From DAOPZJ01 sp964587625 (lineage in GTDB: Bacteria > Bacillota > Clostridia > Oscillospirales > JAKOTC01), in assembly GCA_964587625.1 (NCBI GenBank), contig CAZPLU010000003.1, positions 1-64,000 on the forward strand: 64,000 bases of DNA, in the 5' to 3' direction. The notes under the pieces are model-generated. The model had not been told where the DNA came from, did no database searches, and worked only from the letters and a program-made list of their open reading frames with translations. Shown here one piece after another: positions 34,692 through 43,316 of this stretch. Position 1 is the first letter of the stretch. The number at the start of each line of letters is the position of its first letter. Position numbers and translations under genes: made by a program.

Positions 34692-35771
34692 ATGTCAAAA
34701 TCCCTTGATTTTTTCGCTGCCGCAAACAGCAGCGAGGGTTTTTATTCGCTTTTTTCGCAGTTGTACGGGCTTGACGCGCTGCCGCATGTGAAGCTGATTT
34801 GGGGCGGGCCGGGAACGGGCAAATCGACATTATGCAAAACGGTGGCAAAGCGTTTGGGCGAGCGCGGGTTCGATTGTGAGTTGATTCATTGTTCGTCCGA
34901 TCCGGACTCGCTTGACGGCGTCATCTGTCCGCCGAAAAACGCAATCATCCTCGATGCGACGCCCCCTCATACGGTCAAACCGCAAGCGGCCGGCGTGATC
35001 GAAAATCTCATTGATATCGGGCAGTATTGGGACAGGGAAAAGCTGCGCAAAAACGGTACGGCCATCACAAAACTTTTCAATGAGATCGCTTCGGAATATA
35101 CAATGGTCTATCGGGACATCGCCTCGGCAGGCGATTTTTCGGCCGTCAAGCAAAAATACGGTGTAAAGATGCTGGATATCAAAAAGACCAGGCGATATGC
35201 CGACAAATTTTGCGCCCAGTTAACGCCGAAGGGAACGGAGCGGGGAAGACGAAACGACCGATTTCTATCTGGCGTCACGCCGCCGGGATTGCTGTTTTAT
35301 GCAAGCACTGTCACGGCGTTGTGCGACAAGTTGTTTTTAATCGAGGACAATGCCGGAACCGCCGCCGAGGTTTTGATCGGTTTGATCGGCGAAAACGTCC
35401 TCGAAAAAGGGTACGACTGTTATTATTGCCGCTGTCCGATGCGTCCCGAACACACCGAGCATCTGTTGATTCCTGATCTCGGCATCGCTTTGCTCACGAA
35501 AAATATTTTCCACGACAAAACGCTCGAGGGAAAAGAAATTGAAGCCGAGAAGTTTTATATGCGCCCGATTTACCGCGACTTCGGCACGGTGTTCTCCGTC
35601 TACGACGGCACCATCCGAAAGCGGCTCGAATGTGCCTGTGTGCGGCTTGAAAAAATCAAAAAACGCCACGATGAGCTCGAGGCGTTTTATAAGACGGCAA
35701 TGGACTTTTCGGGTGTTGAACGATTGGCGGAAAAGACCGCGGAGGAAATTATTTCGCTTCCCGACAGTTGA
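34692..35771 (+). CDS. P-loop ATPase, PRK06851-like
   Basis: A 359-residue protein with a P-loop LIWGGPGTGKSTLCKTVAK near residues 36-54, then IHCSSDPDSLDGVI, a block I associate with the PRK06851 family of uncharacterised Bacillota ATPases. The second half has GLLFYASTVTALCDKLFLIE and CRCPMRPEHTEHLLIPDLG, consistent with the usual two-lobed layout. GGAGG precedes the ATG. A 15-codon ORF at 34661-34708, with its own GGAG, overlaps the start in another frame. Function unknown. Its 3' end overlaps the ribU-like gene on the other strand by 23 bases. Confidence 0.78.
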   Translation: MSKSLDFFAAANSSEGFYSLFSQLYGLDALPHVKLIWGGPGTGKSTLCKTVAKRLGERGFDCELIHCSSDPDSLDGVICPPKNAIILDATPPHTVKPQAAGVIENLIDIGQYWDREKLRKNGTAITKLFNEIASEYTMVYRDIASAGDFSAVKQKYGVKMLDIKKTRRYADKFCAQLTPKGTERGRRNDRFLSGVTPPGLLFYASTVTALCDKLFLIEDNAGTAAEVLIGLIGENVLEKGYDCYYCRCPMRPEHTEHLLIPDLGIALLTKNIFHDKTLEGKEIEAEKFYMRPIYRDFGTVFSVYDGTIRKRLECACVRLEKIKKRHDELEAFYKTAMDFSGVERLAEKTAEEIISLPDS

Positions 35772-36309
35772 CCAGGCGGGAAATCGGCTTATAGACAAAG
35801 AATGTGATCGGGCAGTTGATGGCGCATTTGATCAGGTTAAACGGCAAAATGATCGGGAGCAGCATCGGAAACACTTCCGATCTCGGAATTCCCATAAACA
35901 GCGGCGTGATGAGTATGTTCGCGCCGAGCATCACGGCGATTTCGGCGACCGCTCCGACGGAGAGCGCAACGAGAGCACCCTTTCGCGTTTTGCGGTACGA
36001 ATAGATCATCCCCGTTGCAAGCACCAGCGTGGCGGTCGCGACAAAGTGCATCAAAATCCCGTAAAGACCGCTGGACGCGCTGACAGTAAACCCCTGAACC
36101 AGACAGACAATTGCGGTGAGTATGAGCCCGACCACGGGTCCGAATAAAAATGTGGCGATTAAAATCGGAATATCGCCGGGTTCATACTCCAAAAAAGGCA
36201 CAAGCAGCGGAAAACGGACAAACAGCGCGAGTGCGATGGACAGCGCCGCCAAAACGCCGATGACGGAGATCCCCCTTGCGGTGAAGGTTCGGTTGGAAAT
36301 GAGTTTCAT
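35749..36309 (-). CDS. ribU: Riboflavin ECF transporter S component
   Basis: Membrane substrate-binding subunit of an energy-coupling-factor transporter. The 186 residues hold about six hydrophobic helices, with the S-component start ISVIGVLAALSIALALFVRFPL and EYEPGDIPILIATFLFGP, the RibU-type loop 1 region. The FMN riboswitch just upstream makes riboflavin the likely substrate. The shared EcfA/EcfT module is not in the window. GAGG precedes the ATG. When FMN is plentiful the riboswitch should trigger the terminator at 36341-36372. Confidence 0.9.
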   Translation of the reverse strand: MKLISNRTFTARGISVIGVLAALSIALALFVRFPLLVPFLEYEPGDIPILIATFLFGPVVGLILTAIVCLVQGFTVSASSGLYGILMHFVATATLVLATGMIYSYRKTRKGALVALSVGAVAEIAVMLGANILITPLFMGIPRSEVFPMLLPIILPFNLIKCAINCPITFFVYKPISRLVNCREAK

Positions 36310-36340
36310 GATGACCTCAACGACCTTTCTGATGGATTTT

Positions 36341-36372
36341 TAAAAACAAAAAGCCCTTGTAAAAACAAGGGC
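36341..36372 (-). terminator. Riboswitch expression-platform terminator
   Basis: On the minus strand GCCCTTG (36372-36366), a 6-base loop, CAAGGGC (36359-36353), then TTTTTGTTTTTA. It lies between the FMN aptamer and ribU. Confidence 0.85.
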
Positions 36373-36390
36373 GGTTCGCAAGTATGTGAA

Positions 36391-36498
<108 letters not shown>

Positions 36499-36534
36499 AA
36501 ACCGATCCAATTTTTTCAGAGTTCCGTTTGACGC

Positions 36535-36801
36535 TCAATTTTCCTCAAGTCCCGATTCTAGCAGCGCGATGAGCGCGTTGACCGCTTCATTTTCATCGGA
36601 ACCGTCTGCCACGATGCGGATATTGGAACCGCCGATGATGCCGAGCGAGAGCACGCCGAGCAAGCTTTTGGCATTCACGCGGCGTTCTTCTTTTTCTACC
36701 CAGATGGTGGAGCGATATTCGTTGGCCTTCTGAATAAAGAAAGTTGCGGGCCTTGCATGCAGGCCGATCTTGTTTTTTACAACAACATCTTTATAAACCA
36801 T
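36535..36801 (-). CDS. ptsH: Phosphocarrier protein HPr
   Basis: Carries phosphate from Enzyme I to sugar-specific EIIA, and in Bacillota is the co-repressor partner of CcpA when phosphorylated on serine. The 88 residues have the catalytic His15 in GLHARPATF and the regulatory Ser46 in AKSLLGVLSLG, so both functions should be intact and it is not Crh. I chose the ATG at 36801 with AAGGATGG upstream; the longer frame is not HPr-like. No ptsI adjoins it. It is read from a promoter at 36942-36970 across a leader of about 135 bases. Confidence 0.95.
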   Translation of the reverse strand: MVYKDVVVKNKIGLHARPATFFIQKANEYRSTIWVEKEERRVNAKSLLGVLSLGIIGGSNIRIVADGSDENEAVNALIALLESGLEEN

Positions 36802-36941
36802 ATTAGTGACCATCCTTTGCTGATTGTTAAAATATTTGTTCAAAATGAAATCGTTTTTCATATAATCAAGGCAAACCGCGGATTAAAATCCATCGTTAAA
36901 CCCAGGATTTCGAACCGCCCGAAAGGGCTTATTCCTCCCCT

Positions 36942-36970
36942 ATTATAATCTTTATTTGACAAAGCGTCAA
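36942..36970 (-). promoter_or_regulatory. Promoter of ptsH
   Basis: Minus-strand TTGACG (36970-36965), 17-base spacer, TATAAT (36947-36942). The transcribed leader has a GCCCTTTCGGGC hairpin near 36928-36917. Confidence 0.75.
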
Positions 36971-37065
36971 CCGTGGAGCCATCGCTTTGTCAAATATCGA
37001 AGAATTTTAGGACAAGTCACAAAGTTCACGGGGAAACCCATTGCGCTTTGTGCAATATTACAACA

Positions 37066-37773
37066 CTATTTTCCAATATCCGGGTTGTCCTCGCGCAACA
37101 GATCGGGGCGTTTTTGCCGCGTGATTTCAACGGATTTTTGTTTGCGCCAGTTCTCGATGTTTTCGTGATGCCCCGAGACCAGTACTTCGGGAACGGCGAT
37201 CCCCCGCCAATTTTCGGGGCGGGTATATTGCGGATATTCGAGCAGTCCGCACATATGGCTCTCGCCGAGATAACAGTCGGGTTGGGAAAGAACTCCGTCC
37301 AACAGCCGGACGACCGCGTCGGAAACCACCATCGCCGCCGGTTCTCCGCCGGTCAGCACATAGTCGCCGATCGAGATCTCCTCGTCGACCAACAGATCGA
37401 TGACCCGTTGGTCGATCCCCTCATAATGGCCGCATAAAATCACGAAGCCGTCGAGTTTGGACAGCTCGATCGCTTTTTCCTGTATAAACGGTTTGCCCTG
37501 CGGGGACATCAAAAACAACCTCGGACGGCTGCCGCGATCGGCACAGATCGCCTCGAAGCAGGCATAAATCGGCTCGGGGCGCATGATCATGCCCGGACCG
37601 CCGCCGTAGGAATAGTCGTCGACGCGGTTGTGCTTGTCGCCCGAATAATCGCGGATATTGTGGTAGCGAAATTTGACCAGACCTTTTTGCTGCGCCCGTC
37701 CGAGGATGCTGCTGTCGGTATAGGCGGCGCAGATCTCGGGGAATAGAGTCATGACATCGATTCTCATCGCCAT
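37066..37773 (-). CDS. trmD: tRNA (guanine-N1)-methyltransferase
   Basis: Methylates G37 of tRNAs reading CNN codons, preventing +1 frameshifts (EC 2.1.1.228). The 235 residues have the SPOUT trefoil knot signatures: FLMSPQGKPF, ILCGHYEGIDQR and EISIGDYVLTGGE. YSYGGGPGMIM is also typical. I chose the ATG at 37773, one base after the rimM stop, with GGAG seven bases upstream; an ATG two codons later is possible. It is the last gene of the SRP/ribosome operon. Confidence 0.96.
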   Translation of the reverse strand: MAMRIDVMTLFPEICAAYTDSSILGRAQQKGLVKFRYHNIRDYSGDKHNRVDDYSYGGGPGMIMRPEPIYACFEAICADRGSRPRLFLMSPQGKPFIQEKAIELSKLDGFVILCGHYEGIDQRVIDLLVDEEISIGDYVLTGGEPAAMVVSDAVVRLLDGVLSQPDCYLGESHMCGLLEYPQYTRPENWRGIAVPEVLVSGHHENIENWRKQKSVEITRQKRPDLLREDNPDIGK

Positions 37774-37774
37774 A

Positions 37775-38290
37775 TCAGTGCTCCATGTCGTCAAAAATAC
37801 CCGGGATTGGGGAAATGGTCATTTTTCCGGCTTCCAAATCGATGAATTTGACGATCTGCGCAATGGCGGGGAACAGCTTTTCCGCGCCGGTCTTGTCCCG
37901 CACGGCGTAAACATCGTTGGCGCCCGTGCGATAGACGCTCGAGAGCATGCCGTAGGTCTCGCCGGTGTCGGCATCGACAACCGAAAGCCCGATCAAATCA
38001 TCTTGAAAAAAACTGCCGTCTGGTAAGACGGCGTCTTTTCTGGCAAACCACAAGGTCTTCCCGACCAGTGTTTTGGCGGTGTCAATGTGATCAAACCCCT
38101 CGGCTTTGACGATCGCCTGAACATCGGTGCCGCGGTAGCTCTCGACGGTCAGCGCGTCGCGCTGCATACCGAGATACAAGGTCTTGAATTGTGCGGCGAA
38201 ACTGAGACCGTCGCACCACAATTCGACCTTGAACTCGCCTCTCAGCCCGTGGGCGGAGGTGATTTTTCCGATTTCGAGGTAGTCGCGCAT
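37775..38290 (-). CDS. rimM: Ribosome maturation factor RimM
   Basis: Helps 30S head assembly by binding ribosomal protein S19. The 171 residues show the N-terminal RimM barrel (EIGKITSAHGLRGEFKVEL) and the C-terminal PRC barrel (DDLIGLSVVDADTGETYG ... ANDVYAVRD). It starts directly after the khpA stop and ends one base before trmD, so translation is coupled. Confidence 0.95.
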   Translation of the reverse strand: MRDYLEIGKITSAHGLRGEFKVELWCDGLSFAAQFKTLYLGMQRDALTVESYRGTDVQAIVKAEGFDHIDTAKTLVGKTLWFARKDAVLPDGSFFQDDLIGLSVVDADTGETYGMLSSVYRTGANDVYAVRDKTGAEKLFPAIAQIVKFIDLEAGKMTISPIPGIFDDMEH

Positions 38291-38524
38291 TTATCTGACT
38301 TCGAGGAAAGCGTTGTGTCCCTGTCTTGCGGCAGCCGCCCTGAAAAGCGTTTTCAGGCAGCGGATCATCCTTCCGCTTTTACCGATCACACGTCCCATGT
38401 CACCTGAGGCGACGCCCACGGTGTAAATGACCGCACCCGACGCATCCGGCTGCGATGCCTCAATGGTTATCTCATCGGGACTGGAAACGATCCCGTTGAA
38501 CAATAAGGTGATGAATTCTTCCAT
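38291..38524 (-). CDS. khpA: KH-domain RNA-binding protein KhpA
   Basis: A single KH domain of 77 residues. The RNA-binding GxxG loop is in MGRVIGKSGRMI (residues 43-54). KhpA pairs with KhpB/Jag in Gram-positive bacteria to bind small RNAs and mRNAs affecting division. It sits between rpsP and rimM, the usual place in Bacillota. AGGCATACC before the ATG gives a weak Shine-Dalgarno. Confidence 0.93.
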   Translation of the reverse strand: MEEFITLLFNGIVSSPDEITIEASQPDASGAVIYTVGVASGDMGRVIGKSGRMIRCLKTLFRAAAARQGHNAFLEVR

Positions 38525-38569
38525 TGGTATGCCTTTCCGGATTATTCACCTTTCGGAGAAAACCCTTTA

Positions 38570-38815
38570 CTATTCGAGGATGCCGTTTTTCTTCAGCAGC
38601 ACTTTGACGGTCTCGGTGGGCTGAGCGCCGTTGGCAATCCACTTCTTGGCTTTTTCGCCGTCAATCTGAAACACGGAGGGCTCGGTCAGGGGGTTGTAAT
38701 AGCCGATCTCCTCGATGAATCTGCCGTCACGCGGAAATCTGGAATCCGACACGACCACGCGGTAGGACGGCGCCTTTTTCATACCCGTGCGCTTTAATCT
38801 GATTTTGACTGCCAT
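38570..38815 (-). CDS. rpsP: 30S ribosomal protein S16
   Basis: Small-subunit ribosomal protein of 81 residues, starting MAVKIRLKRTGMKKAPSYR with the S16 core VVVSDSRFPRDGRFIEEIG and YNPLTEPS. GGAGG precedes the ATG at 38815; five extra codons upstream are not part of S16. It lies between ffh and khpA in the usual operon. Confidence 0.97.
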   Translation of the reverse strand: MAVKIRLKRTGMKKAPSYRVVVSDSRFPRDGRFIEEIGYYNPLTEPSVFQIDGEKAKKWIANGAQPTETVKVLLKKNGILE

Positions 38816-38883
38816 TTGAATTTCCTCCAAATTTGTGTGTGTTTGTATATTTTCAACCGCCTCTGTGAGACGGATTGAAACCG

Positions 38884-40206
38884 CTAAAAACCCATTCCGG
38901 GGAATTTACCTCTGCCCGCGCCCTTTTTACCGAACTGCTTCATCATGCCGCGGATCTGATCCATCTGCTTGAGCAGGCGGTTGACGTCTTCGACTTTGGT
39001 GCCGCTGCCGGCGGCGATGCGGCGTTTGCGGGGCGGGGAGATCAGGTTGGGATCTTCGCGTTCGGCGGGCGTCATCGAGCTGATCATCGCGTCGATTTTG
39101 GCAAACCGTTTTATGTCGAGGTCTTCCTGTTTGATTTTTCCCGCGCCGGGGATCATGCCGATGATGTCGGCCAGATTGCCCATCTTTTTCATGTGCGAGA
39201 ACTGGTCGCGCAGGTCATTGAAGTCGAATTTTTTGGATTTGAGCTTTTTCAGCGTCTTTTCCGCCTCGGCCTCGTCAAATTGGGCCTCGGCCTTTTCGAT
39301 CAGCGTCAGCATATCGCCCATGCCCAAAATCCGGCTTGCCATGCGGTCGGGGTGGAAGGCCTCGAGTTGGTCGATCTTTTCGCCGGTGCCGATGAACTTG
39401 ACGGGCTTTCCGGTGACGGCCTTGACGGTCAGCGCCGCGCCGCCGCGCGTGTCGGAGTCCATCTTGGTCACGATCACGCCGTCGATGCCGAGCGCGGTGT
39501 TAAAACTCTCGGCGACGTTCACGGCGTCCTGGCCGGTCATCGCGTCGACGACGAGCAATATCTCGTTGGGCTTGACGGCGGATTTGACGTTTTTGAGTTC
39601 GTCCATCATTTTTTCGTCGATGTGCAGGCGGCCGGCCGTGTCGAGAATGACAACGTCGTTGCCGTGGTCTTTGGCGTGCCTGACGGCTTCTTTTGCGATT
39701 TTCACGGGTTCAATTTGACCGAGCTCGAACACGGGCAATTCGGCCTTTTTACCGATGACGACCAACTGGTCGATCGCGGCGGGGCGGTAGACGTCGCAGG
39801 CGGCGAGCAGCGGGCGCTTGCCCTGAGCGCGCAGAAAATAACCGAGCTTGGCGCAGTGCGTCGTTTTGCCGCAGCCCTGAAGGCCGCACATCATGATCAC
39901 CGTGGGCGGAATCGAGGCAAAGCTGATGCGGGTGTTGGTGCTGCCCATCAGCTCGGTCAGTTCGGTGTTGACGATCTTGATGACCTGCTGTGCGGGCGTC
40001 AAGCTCGAAAGCACTTCCGCGCCGAGGCATTTTTCACCCAATTTGGCGACAAATTCCTTTGCGACCTTAAAACTGACGTCGGCTTCGAGCAATGCGATGC
40101 GCACCTGCCTCATCACATCTTTGATATCGCTTTCCGACAGCTTCCCGCGGTTTTTGAGCGCCTTGAAAATGCCGCCGAGTTTTTCGCTGAGCCCTTCGAA
40201 TGCCAT
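38884..40206 (-). CDS. ffh: Signal recognition particle protein Ffh
   Basis: SRP54 GTPase that binds signal sequences and 4.5S/6S-type SRP RNA and docks with FtsY. The 440 residues contain the N helix bundle, the G domain with GLQGCGKTTHCAKL (108-121; most Ffh read GSGKTTTAAKL, so Ser to Cys and Thr to His are unusual but conservative at the P-loop), DVYRPAA, DTAGR and TKMDSDTRGG, and a Met-rich M domain ending MMKQFGKKGAGRGKFPGMGF-like. The ylxM gene lies 15 bases upstream. Confidence 0.97.
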   Translation of the reverse strand: MAFEGLSEKLGGIFKALKNRGKLSESDIKDVMRQVRIALLEADVSFKVAKEFVAKLGEKCLGAEVLSSLTPAQQVIKIVNTELTELMGSTNTRISFASIPPTVIMMCGLQGCGKTTHCAKLGYFLRAQGKRPLLAACDVYRPAAIDQLVVIGKKAELPVFELGQIEPVKIAKEAVRHAKDHGNDVVILDTAGRLHIDEKMMDELKNVKSAVKPNEILLVVDAMTGQDAVNVAESFNTALGIDGVIVTKMDSDTRGGAALTVKAVTGKPVKFIGTGEKIDQLEAFHPDRMASRILGMGDMLTLIEKAEAQFDEAEAEKTLKKLKSKKFDFNDLRDQFSHMKKMGNLADIIGMIPGAGKIKQEDLDIKRFAKIDAMISSMTPAEREDPNLISPPRKRRIAAGSGTKVEDVNRLLKQMDQIRGMMKQFGKKGAGRGKFPGMGF

Positions 40207-40221
40207 TGGAAACAGAAGCTC

Positions 40222-40584
40222 CTAATCTAAAAGTTTTTGTGAGATCGCGATGATCTCCTTGATGCCGTCGTCGGTGATTTTCGAATAGGAATATCCTTTA
40301 TTCTGGGCTGCGATGTTGCGTGAAACGCGGACGATGGTGTCAACACCCTCGCGCATCTGCAGATATTTTGCGCAGAAACCGACCTTACTTTCAAGTTCCG
40401 TCATGATTTGTTCGGAGCGCTTGATCGCGTCCCGGACGCCTTGACGGGTGATTGAGACAATTTCGGCGATTTCGGACAGAGACATATCGTCGTTATAATA
40501 CATCTCGGTGACTTCGCGTTGTTTTTCGGTTAATAAGTCGCCGTAAAAATCCAACAGCAGAGAGATCTCAAGATTCTTCTGCAC
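40222..40584 (-). CDS. ylxM: YlxM/p13-like DNA-binding protein
   Basis: A 120-residue protein of the YlxM family encoded with ffh in most Bacillota. A sigma-70 region 4-like helix-turn-helix is visible (LTEKQREVTEMYYND, then MSLSEIAEIVSITRQGVRDAI). In streptococci the YlxM ortholog modulates SRP assembly. It is the first gene of the operon and has a perfect promoter about 45 bases upstream. Confidence 0.92.
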   Translation of the reverse strand: MQKNLEISLLLDFYGDLLTEKQREVTEMYYNDDMSLSEIAEIVSITRQGVRDAIKRSEQIMTELESKVGFCAKYLQMREGVDTIVRVSRNIAAQNKGYSYSKITDDGIKEIIAISQKLLD

Positions 40585-40633
40585 GTCATCGCCTCCCTGT
40601 TAATCATGTAAAGCATAAATCCTTTACATTCGG

Positions 40634-40662
40634 ATTATACAATATTTAATCGCGCCTGTCAA
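40634..40662 (-). promoter_or_regulatory. Consensus promoter of ylxM-ffh operon
   Basis: Minus-strand TTGACA (40662-40657), 17-base spacer, TATAAT (40639-40634). Both hexamers and spacing are ideal. Confidence 0.85.
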
Positions 40663-40800
40663 GGGCTTTTCGACAAAAAAACCAATCCATGCAGGGAACG
40701 AACCCCCGACATGGGTATGAATTTACATACGACCTTTCACACGGGAACCGCGGGGAAAAATAAAAAATTTCATCCTCGTCGGATTGCGCCAAACTACGGG

Positions 40801-40828
40801 TTGAAAATATCCTGAAATGTGGTATACT
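40801..40828 (+). promoter_or_regulatory. Promoter of hypothetical gene 40870
   Basis: TTGAAA (40801-40806), 16-base spacer, TATACT (40823-40828), about 42 bases before the ATG. Confidence 0.6.
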
Positions 40829-40869
40829 GTAATAGGCAAAACCCGCATTCTGCGTGAGGAGTGATTGAT

Positions 40870-41169
40870 ATGGCACAGGAGCCGTCGAAATATCTGACTT
40901 ATATTGGGAAACCGCTGGTGCGCGCAAAAGACACCATCTACTACGGTGATCCCACCGACAACTGCATCATTGAGATGAAGGTTTTAGACAAAAAGACGGT
41001 CGGCGGGAAGGAAATTCCCAACCGCATTTCCGTGATGCTGGTCTCCACGGACACCCTTGCCGGCAGACCTCAGATATTCAATAAGACCGAACGGAGCGGA
41101 CTTTATAACGCGATGGACATCGCCTCCATCTGGCTGCAGAGGAAGCTCAAAGAGAGTGAAAAGGCATAA
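40870..41169 (+). CDS. Conserved hypothetical protein (99 aa)
   Basis: A 99-residue soluble protein. The segment KYLTYIGKPLVRAKDTIYYG at the N terminus and the end NAMDIASIWLQRKL recall a small protein I believe is widespread in Clostridia, with no known function. I see no catalytic motif, signal sequence or membrane segment. GAGGAG precedes the ATG at 40870; a GTG three codons earlier would sit on that Shine-Dalgarno. It is monocistronic, with its own promoter and terminator. Confidence 0.8.
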   Translation: MAQEPSKYLTYIGKPLVRAKDTIYYGDPTDNCIIEMKVLDKKTVGGKEIPNRISVMLVSTDTLAGRPQIFNKTERSGLYNAMDIASIWLQRKLKESEKA

Positions 41170-41225
41170 AAAACAAAGTTTAACCAATTGCAAACCGAGG
41201 CGCTAAAATATTAAGTAACCAAAAA

Positions 41226-41263
41226 ACACACCCCTTCCGATCACGAAAGAGGTGTGCTTTTAT
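41226..41263. terminator. Terminator between convergent genes
   Basis: CACACCCCTT (from 41227) pairs with AAGAGGTGTG (to 41256), followed by CTTTTATGTTTT on the plus strand and by AAAA/T-rich sequence on the minus strand, so it may serve both the hypothetical gene and the uroporphyrinogen-decarboxylase-like gene. Confidence 0.75.
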
Positions 41264-41272
41264 GTTTTGATG

Positions 41273-42397
41273 TTACCGGAATGCCTTTTGGTACTGCTCG
41301 CAGTAATAGGCGACCAGGCCGTATTCGGCGTCGGGGGCAATGCGGTGATCGGGGCAGGGGATGTATCCGCCCAAATCGACCAGCGCCTTGAGACGTTCAA
41401 TCTCTTTGTCAATTTCCGTTTTATTTTGCGCAAAGACACGTTTGTCCATCCCGCCGACGCCCCGGAGTTCTTTGCCGTATTTTTCGCGCCACGGCGCGAT
41501 GGAGGCGTTCCAGGTGCCGACTTCGATCGGGAACATCGTATTGACGCCGCTCTCAAGCCAAATGGGAACGAGCGCATCAATCTTGCCGTCGCAGTCGACC
41601 GACACGATTTTCACACCGTGTTTGTGCAGCAGATCGGTGGTCTTTTTGTAGTGCGGAGCGATGACCTTCTCAAAAACGGAGGGGATGACCAGGGGTCCGT
41701 TTTTAAAGCAGATATCCTCCCAGAAGTGGGCAAAATCCAATGCGACGTTGAATGATAAAATCCGTTTTGTGACCTGATAACAAAGATCGCACAGGGTATC
41801 CGCGATTTCGACATAGAGATCATAATCGTCCGCGAGCAGATAGGAGAAATGCTCGACACCCAAAAGATTGCGCATCACGCCGATATAGCTGCCGACATGG
41901 AGCGCCACCGGAATATCCGGATCCCAGTTGTCAAGCTGTGCTCTGATCGCTTTTTCATCGACCCGATCGTCGCTGTATTGTAAACGGGGTAAATAGAGTT
42001 CCTCCCAGGCCTTTCGGTCTGTGAGCGAGGTCCCGACTTCGGAGGGGATGGAAGTGGTGCCGGGTTTGATCATAACCAAAAGCCCTTCGCTGTTGCGAAT
42101 CAGCTTCTGACCGTTCGGTTTTTCTTCGAGGAGCTGCTCTTGAAAAGACGGCATCAATGCATTTTTACCGCTGAAGCCGCAGCTCCAGTTGAAATCAAAT
42201 CCGAGCTGGGACATGATTTGCCGGTCTCCGCTTCCGTTGTCTCCGTATTTACAATAGTTTTCAGCCGTTTCTCGGGTAATATGTCCTTGATCAGCCCATT
42301 TGTGAACGGTTTCTGTCCAATAACCAAAAGCCACGCAGGGTAAACGATCATAAGTCCCGTAGTTTAAAGCAGCGAGAACCCGTTCTTTGTTTGTCAT
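41273..42397 (-). CDS. Uroporphyrinogen decarboxylase family protein
   Basis: A 374-residue URO-D-fold protein, beginning MTNKERVLAALNYGTYDRLP. This fold includes true HemE and many cobalamin- or corrinoid-dependent methyltransferases (MtaA/CmuA-like). The heme-enzyme N-terminal Arg/Asp signature is not evident; HKHGVKIVSVDCDGKID and VNTMFPIEVGT are more like the methyltransferase or uncharacterised branch. No other heme gene adjoins, so HemE function is unlikely. It follows abrB by 13 bases and is probably read with it. Confidence 0.8.
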   Translation of the reverse strand: MTNKERVLAALNYGTYDRLPCVAFGYWTETVHKWADQGHITRETAENYCKYGDNGSGDRQIMSQLGFDFNWSCGFSGKNALMPSFQEQLLEEKPNGQKLIRNSEGLLVMIKPGTTSIPSEVGTSLTDRKAWEELYLPRLQYSDDRVDEKAIRAQLDNWDPDIPVALHVGSYIGVMRNLLGVEHFSYLLADDYDLYVEIADTLCDLCYQVTKRILSFNVALDFAHFWEDICFKNGPLVIPSVFEKVIAPHYKKTTDLLHKHGVKIVSVDCDGKIDALVPIWLESGVNTMFPIEVGTWNASIAPWREKYGKELRGVGGMDKRVFAQNKTEIDKEIERLKALVDLGGYIPCPDHRIAPDAEYGLVAYYCEQYQKAFR

Positions 42398-42410
42398 ATA
42401 TGGATTGATC

Positions 42411-42656
42411 CTACTTCAACGTACCAAGATGGTCAATGCACCTTTTGCAAACATTCAAACCTTCGTACTCGTTCAATTCGCTCTGACTTCCGCAGAACAC
42501 GCAGGAGTTCATGTGTTTTTTCAGAATAATTGCACCGTTGTCAACATAGATTTCGATAGGATCATGGACTTTCCAATTCAATGATCTGCGCGATTCAATG
42601 GGGATAACCAATCTGCCGAGCTCGTCTAAATTTCTGATGATACCTGTTTCTTTCAT
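42411..42656 (-). CDS. AbrB/SpoVT-type regulator with zinc knuckle
   Basis: A transition-state-type DNA-binding protein of 81 residues. The swapped-hairpin AbrB domain is clear (MKETGIIRNLDELGRLVIP, then ESRRSL and DPIEIYVDNGAIILKK), followed by a Cys4-like element CVFCGSQSELNEYEG ... VCKRC, a form common in clostridial AbrB proteins. GAGGTG precedes the ATG at 42656. It is divergent from spmA and heads a unit with the URO-D-like gene; it may control both. Confidence 0.9.
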   Translation of the reverse strand: MKETGIIRNLDELGRLVIPIESRRSLNWKVHDPIEIYVDNGAIILKKHMNSCVFCGSQSELNEYEGLNVCKRCIDHLGTLK

Positions 42657-42687
42657 AACAACACACCTCACCAAGTTTTGTATATTC

Positions 42688-42716
42688 ATGGTATCACATT
42701 AAAAGAAAAATGTCAA
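42688..42716 (-). promoter_or_regulatory. Promoter of abrB-like gene
   Basis: Minus-strand TTGACA (42716-42711), 17-base spacer, TACCAT (42693-42688), in the 81-base divergent gap with spmA. Confidence 0.65.
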
Positions 42717-42737
42717 CGATATTTTTTAGGAGGAAAA

Positions 42738-43316
42738 ATGTCTGATTGGATCTGGGTGATCATGATGGTCGGTTCCATCGCTTATGCGATCATCACCGGC
42801 AGGGTGAGCGAAGTCGCTTCGGCGATCCCGAACGGGAGCAAAGAAGCCGCCGCGCTTTTTTTGACATTGATGGCAAACTTATGCTTCTGGAGCGGGATTA
42901 TACAGATTATTCACGACAGCAAACTCGACCGCTTGATTGCAAAACTTTGGATGCCGATCCTCAAGCTGATCTTTCCGAAAATGAAAAAAGACAACCCGGC
43001 GCTTCCGTTAATCGCCCAGAACATGGCAGTAAATTTTTTGGGACTCGGCAATGCGGCGACCCCGATCGGACTCGCTGCAATGCGCGAATTGGCGACGCAG
43101 TCCAAATACGGCGACAACGCTTCACCCGATATGATTAAATTTGTGTTGGTCAACACCTCGACCGTCCAATTGATTCCCACTTCGCTTGCGGCCATTCGAT
43201 TGCTCTACGGCAGCAAGGAGCCCTATATCGTGATGCTGCCGATGTTGATCGTGTCGATGCTTGCGGTGATCAGCGGACTGTTGAGCAACGCCCTGTTTGA
43301 AAGGAGACCGCCCTGA
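42738..43316 (+). CDS. spmA: Spore maturation protein A
   Basis: Membrane protein of the nucleoside-recognition (Gate) domain family, needed for spore-core dehydration in Bacillus. The 192 residues hold four to five hydrophobic helices; the Gate-domain motif NFLGLGNAATPIGLAAM is near residue 95, with NTSTVQLIPTSLAAIR after it. GGAGG precedes the ATG at 42738. Its stop overlaps the spmB start (TGATG). Its presence supports an endospore former. Confidence 0.95.
   Translation: MSDWIWVIMMVGSIAYAIITGRVSEVASAIPNGSKEAAALFLTLMANLCFWSGIIQIIHDSKLDRLIAKLWMPILKLIFPKMKKDNPALPLIAQNMAVNFLGLGNAATPIGLAAMRELATQSKYGDNASPDMIKFVLVNTSTVQLIPTSLAAIRLLYGSKEPYIVMLPMLIVSMLAVISGLLSNALFERRPP

Noticed and set aside
38875..40230. 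A 451-codon open frame on the plus strand opposite ffh
   Set aside because: It is the mirror of a G+C-rich gene with strong codon bias; it has no Shine-Dalgarno and its translation resembles no protein, while ffh is unmistakable.
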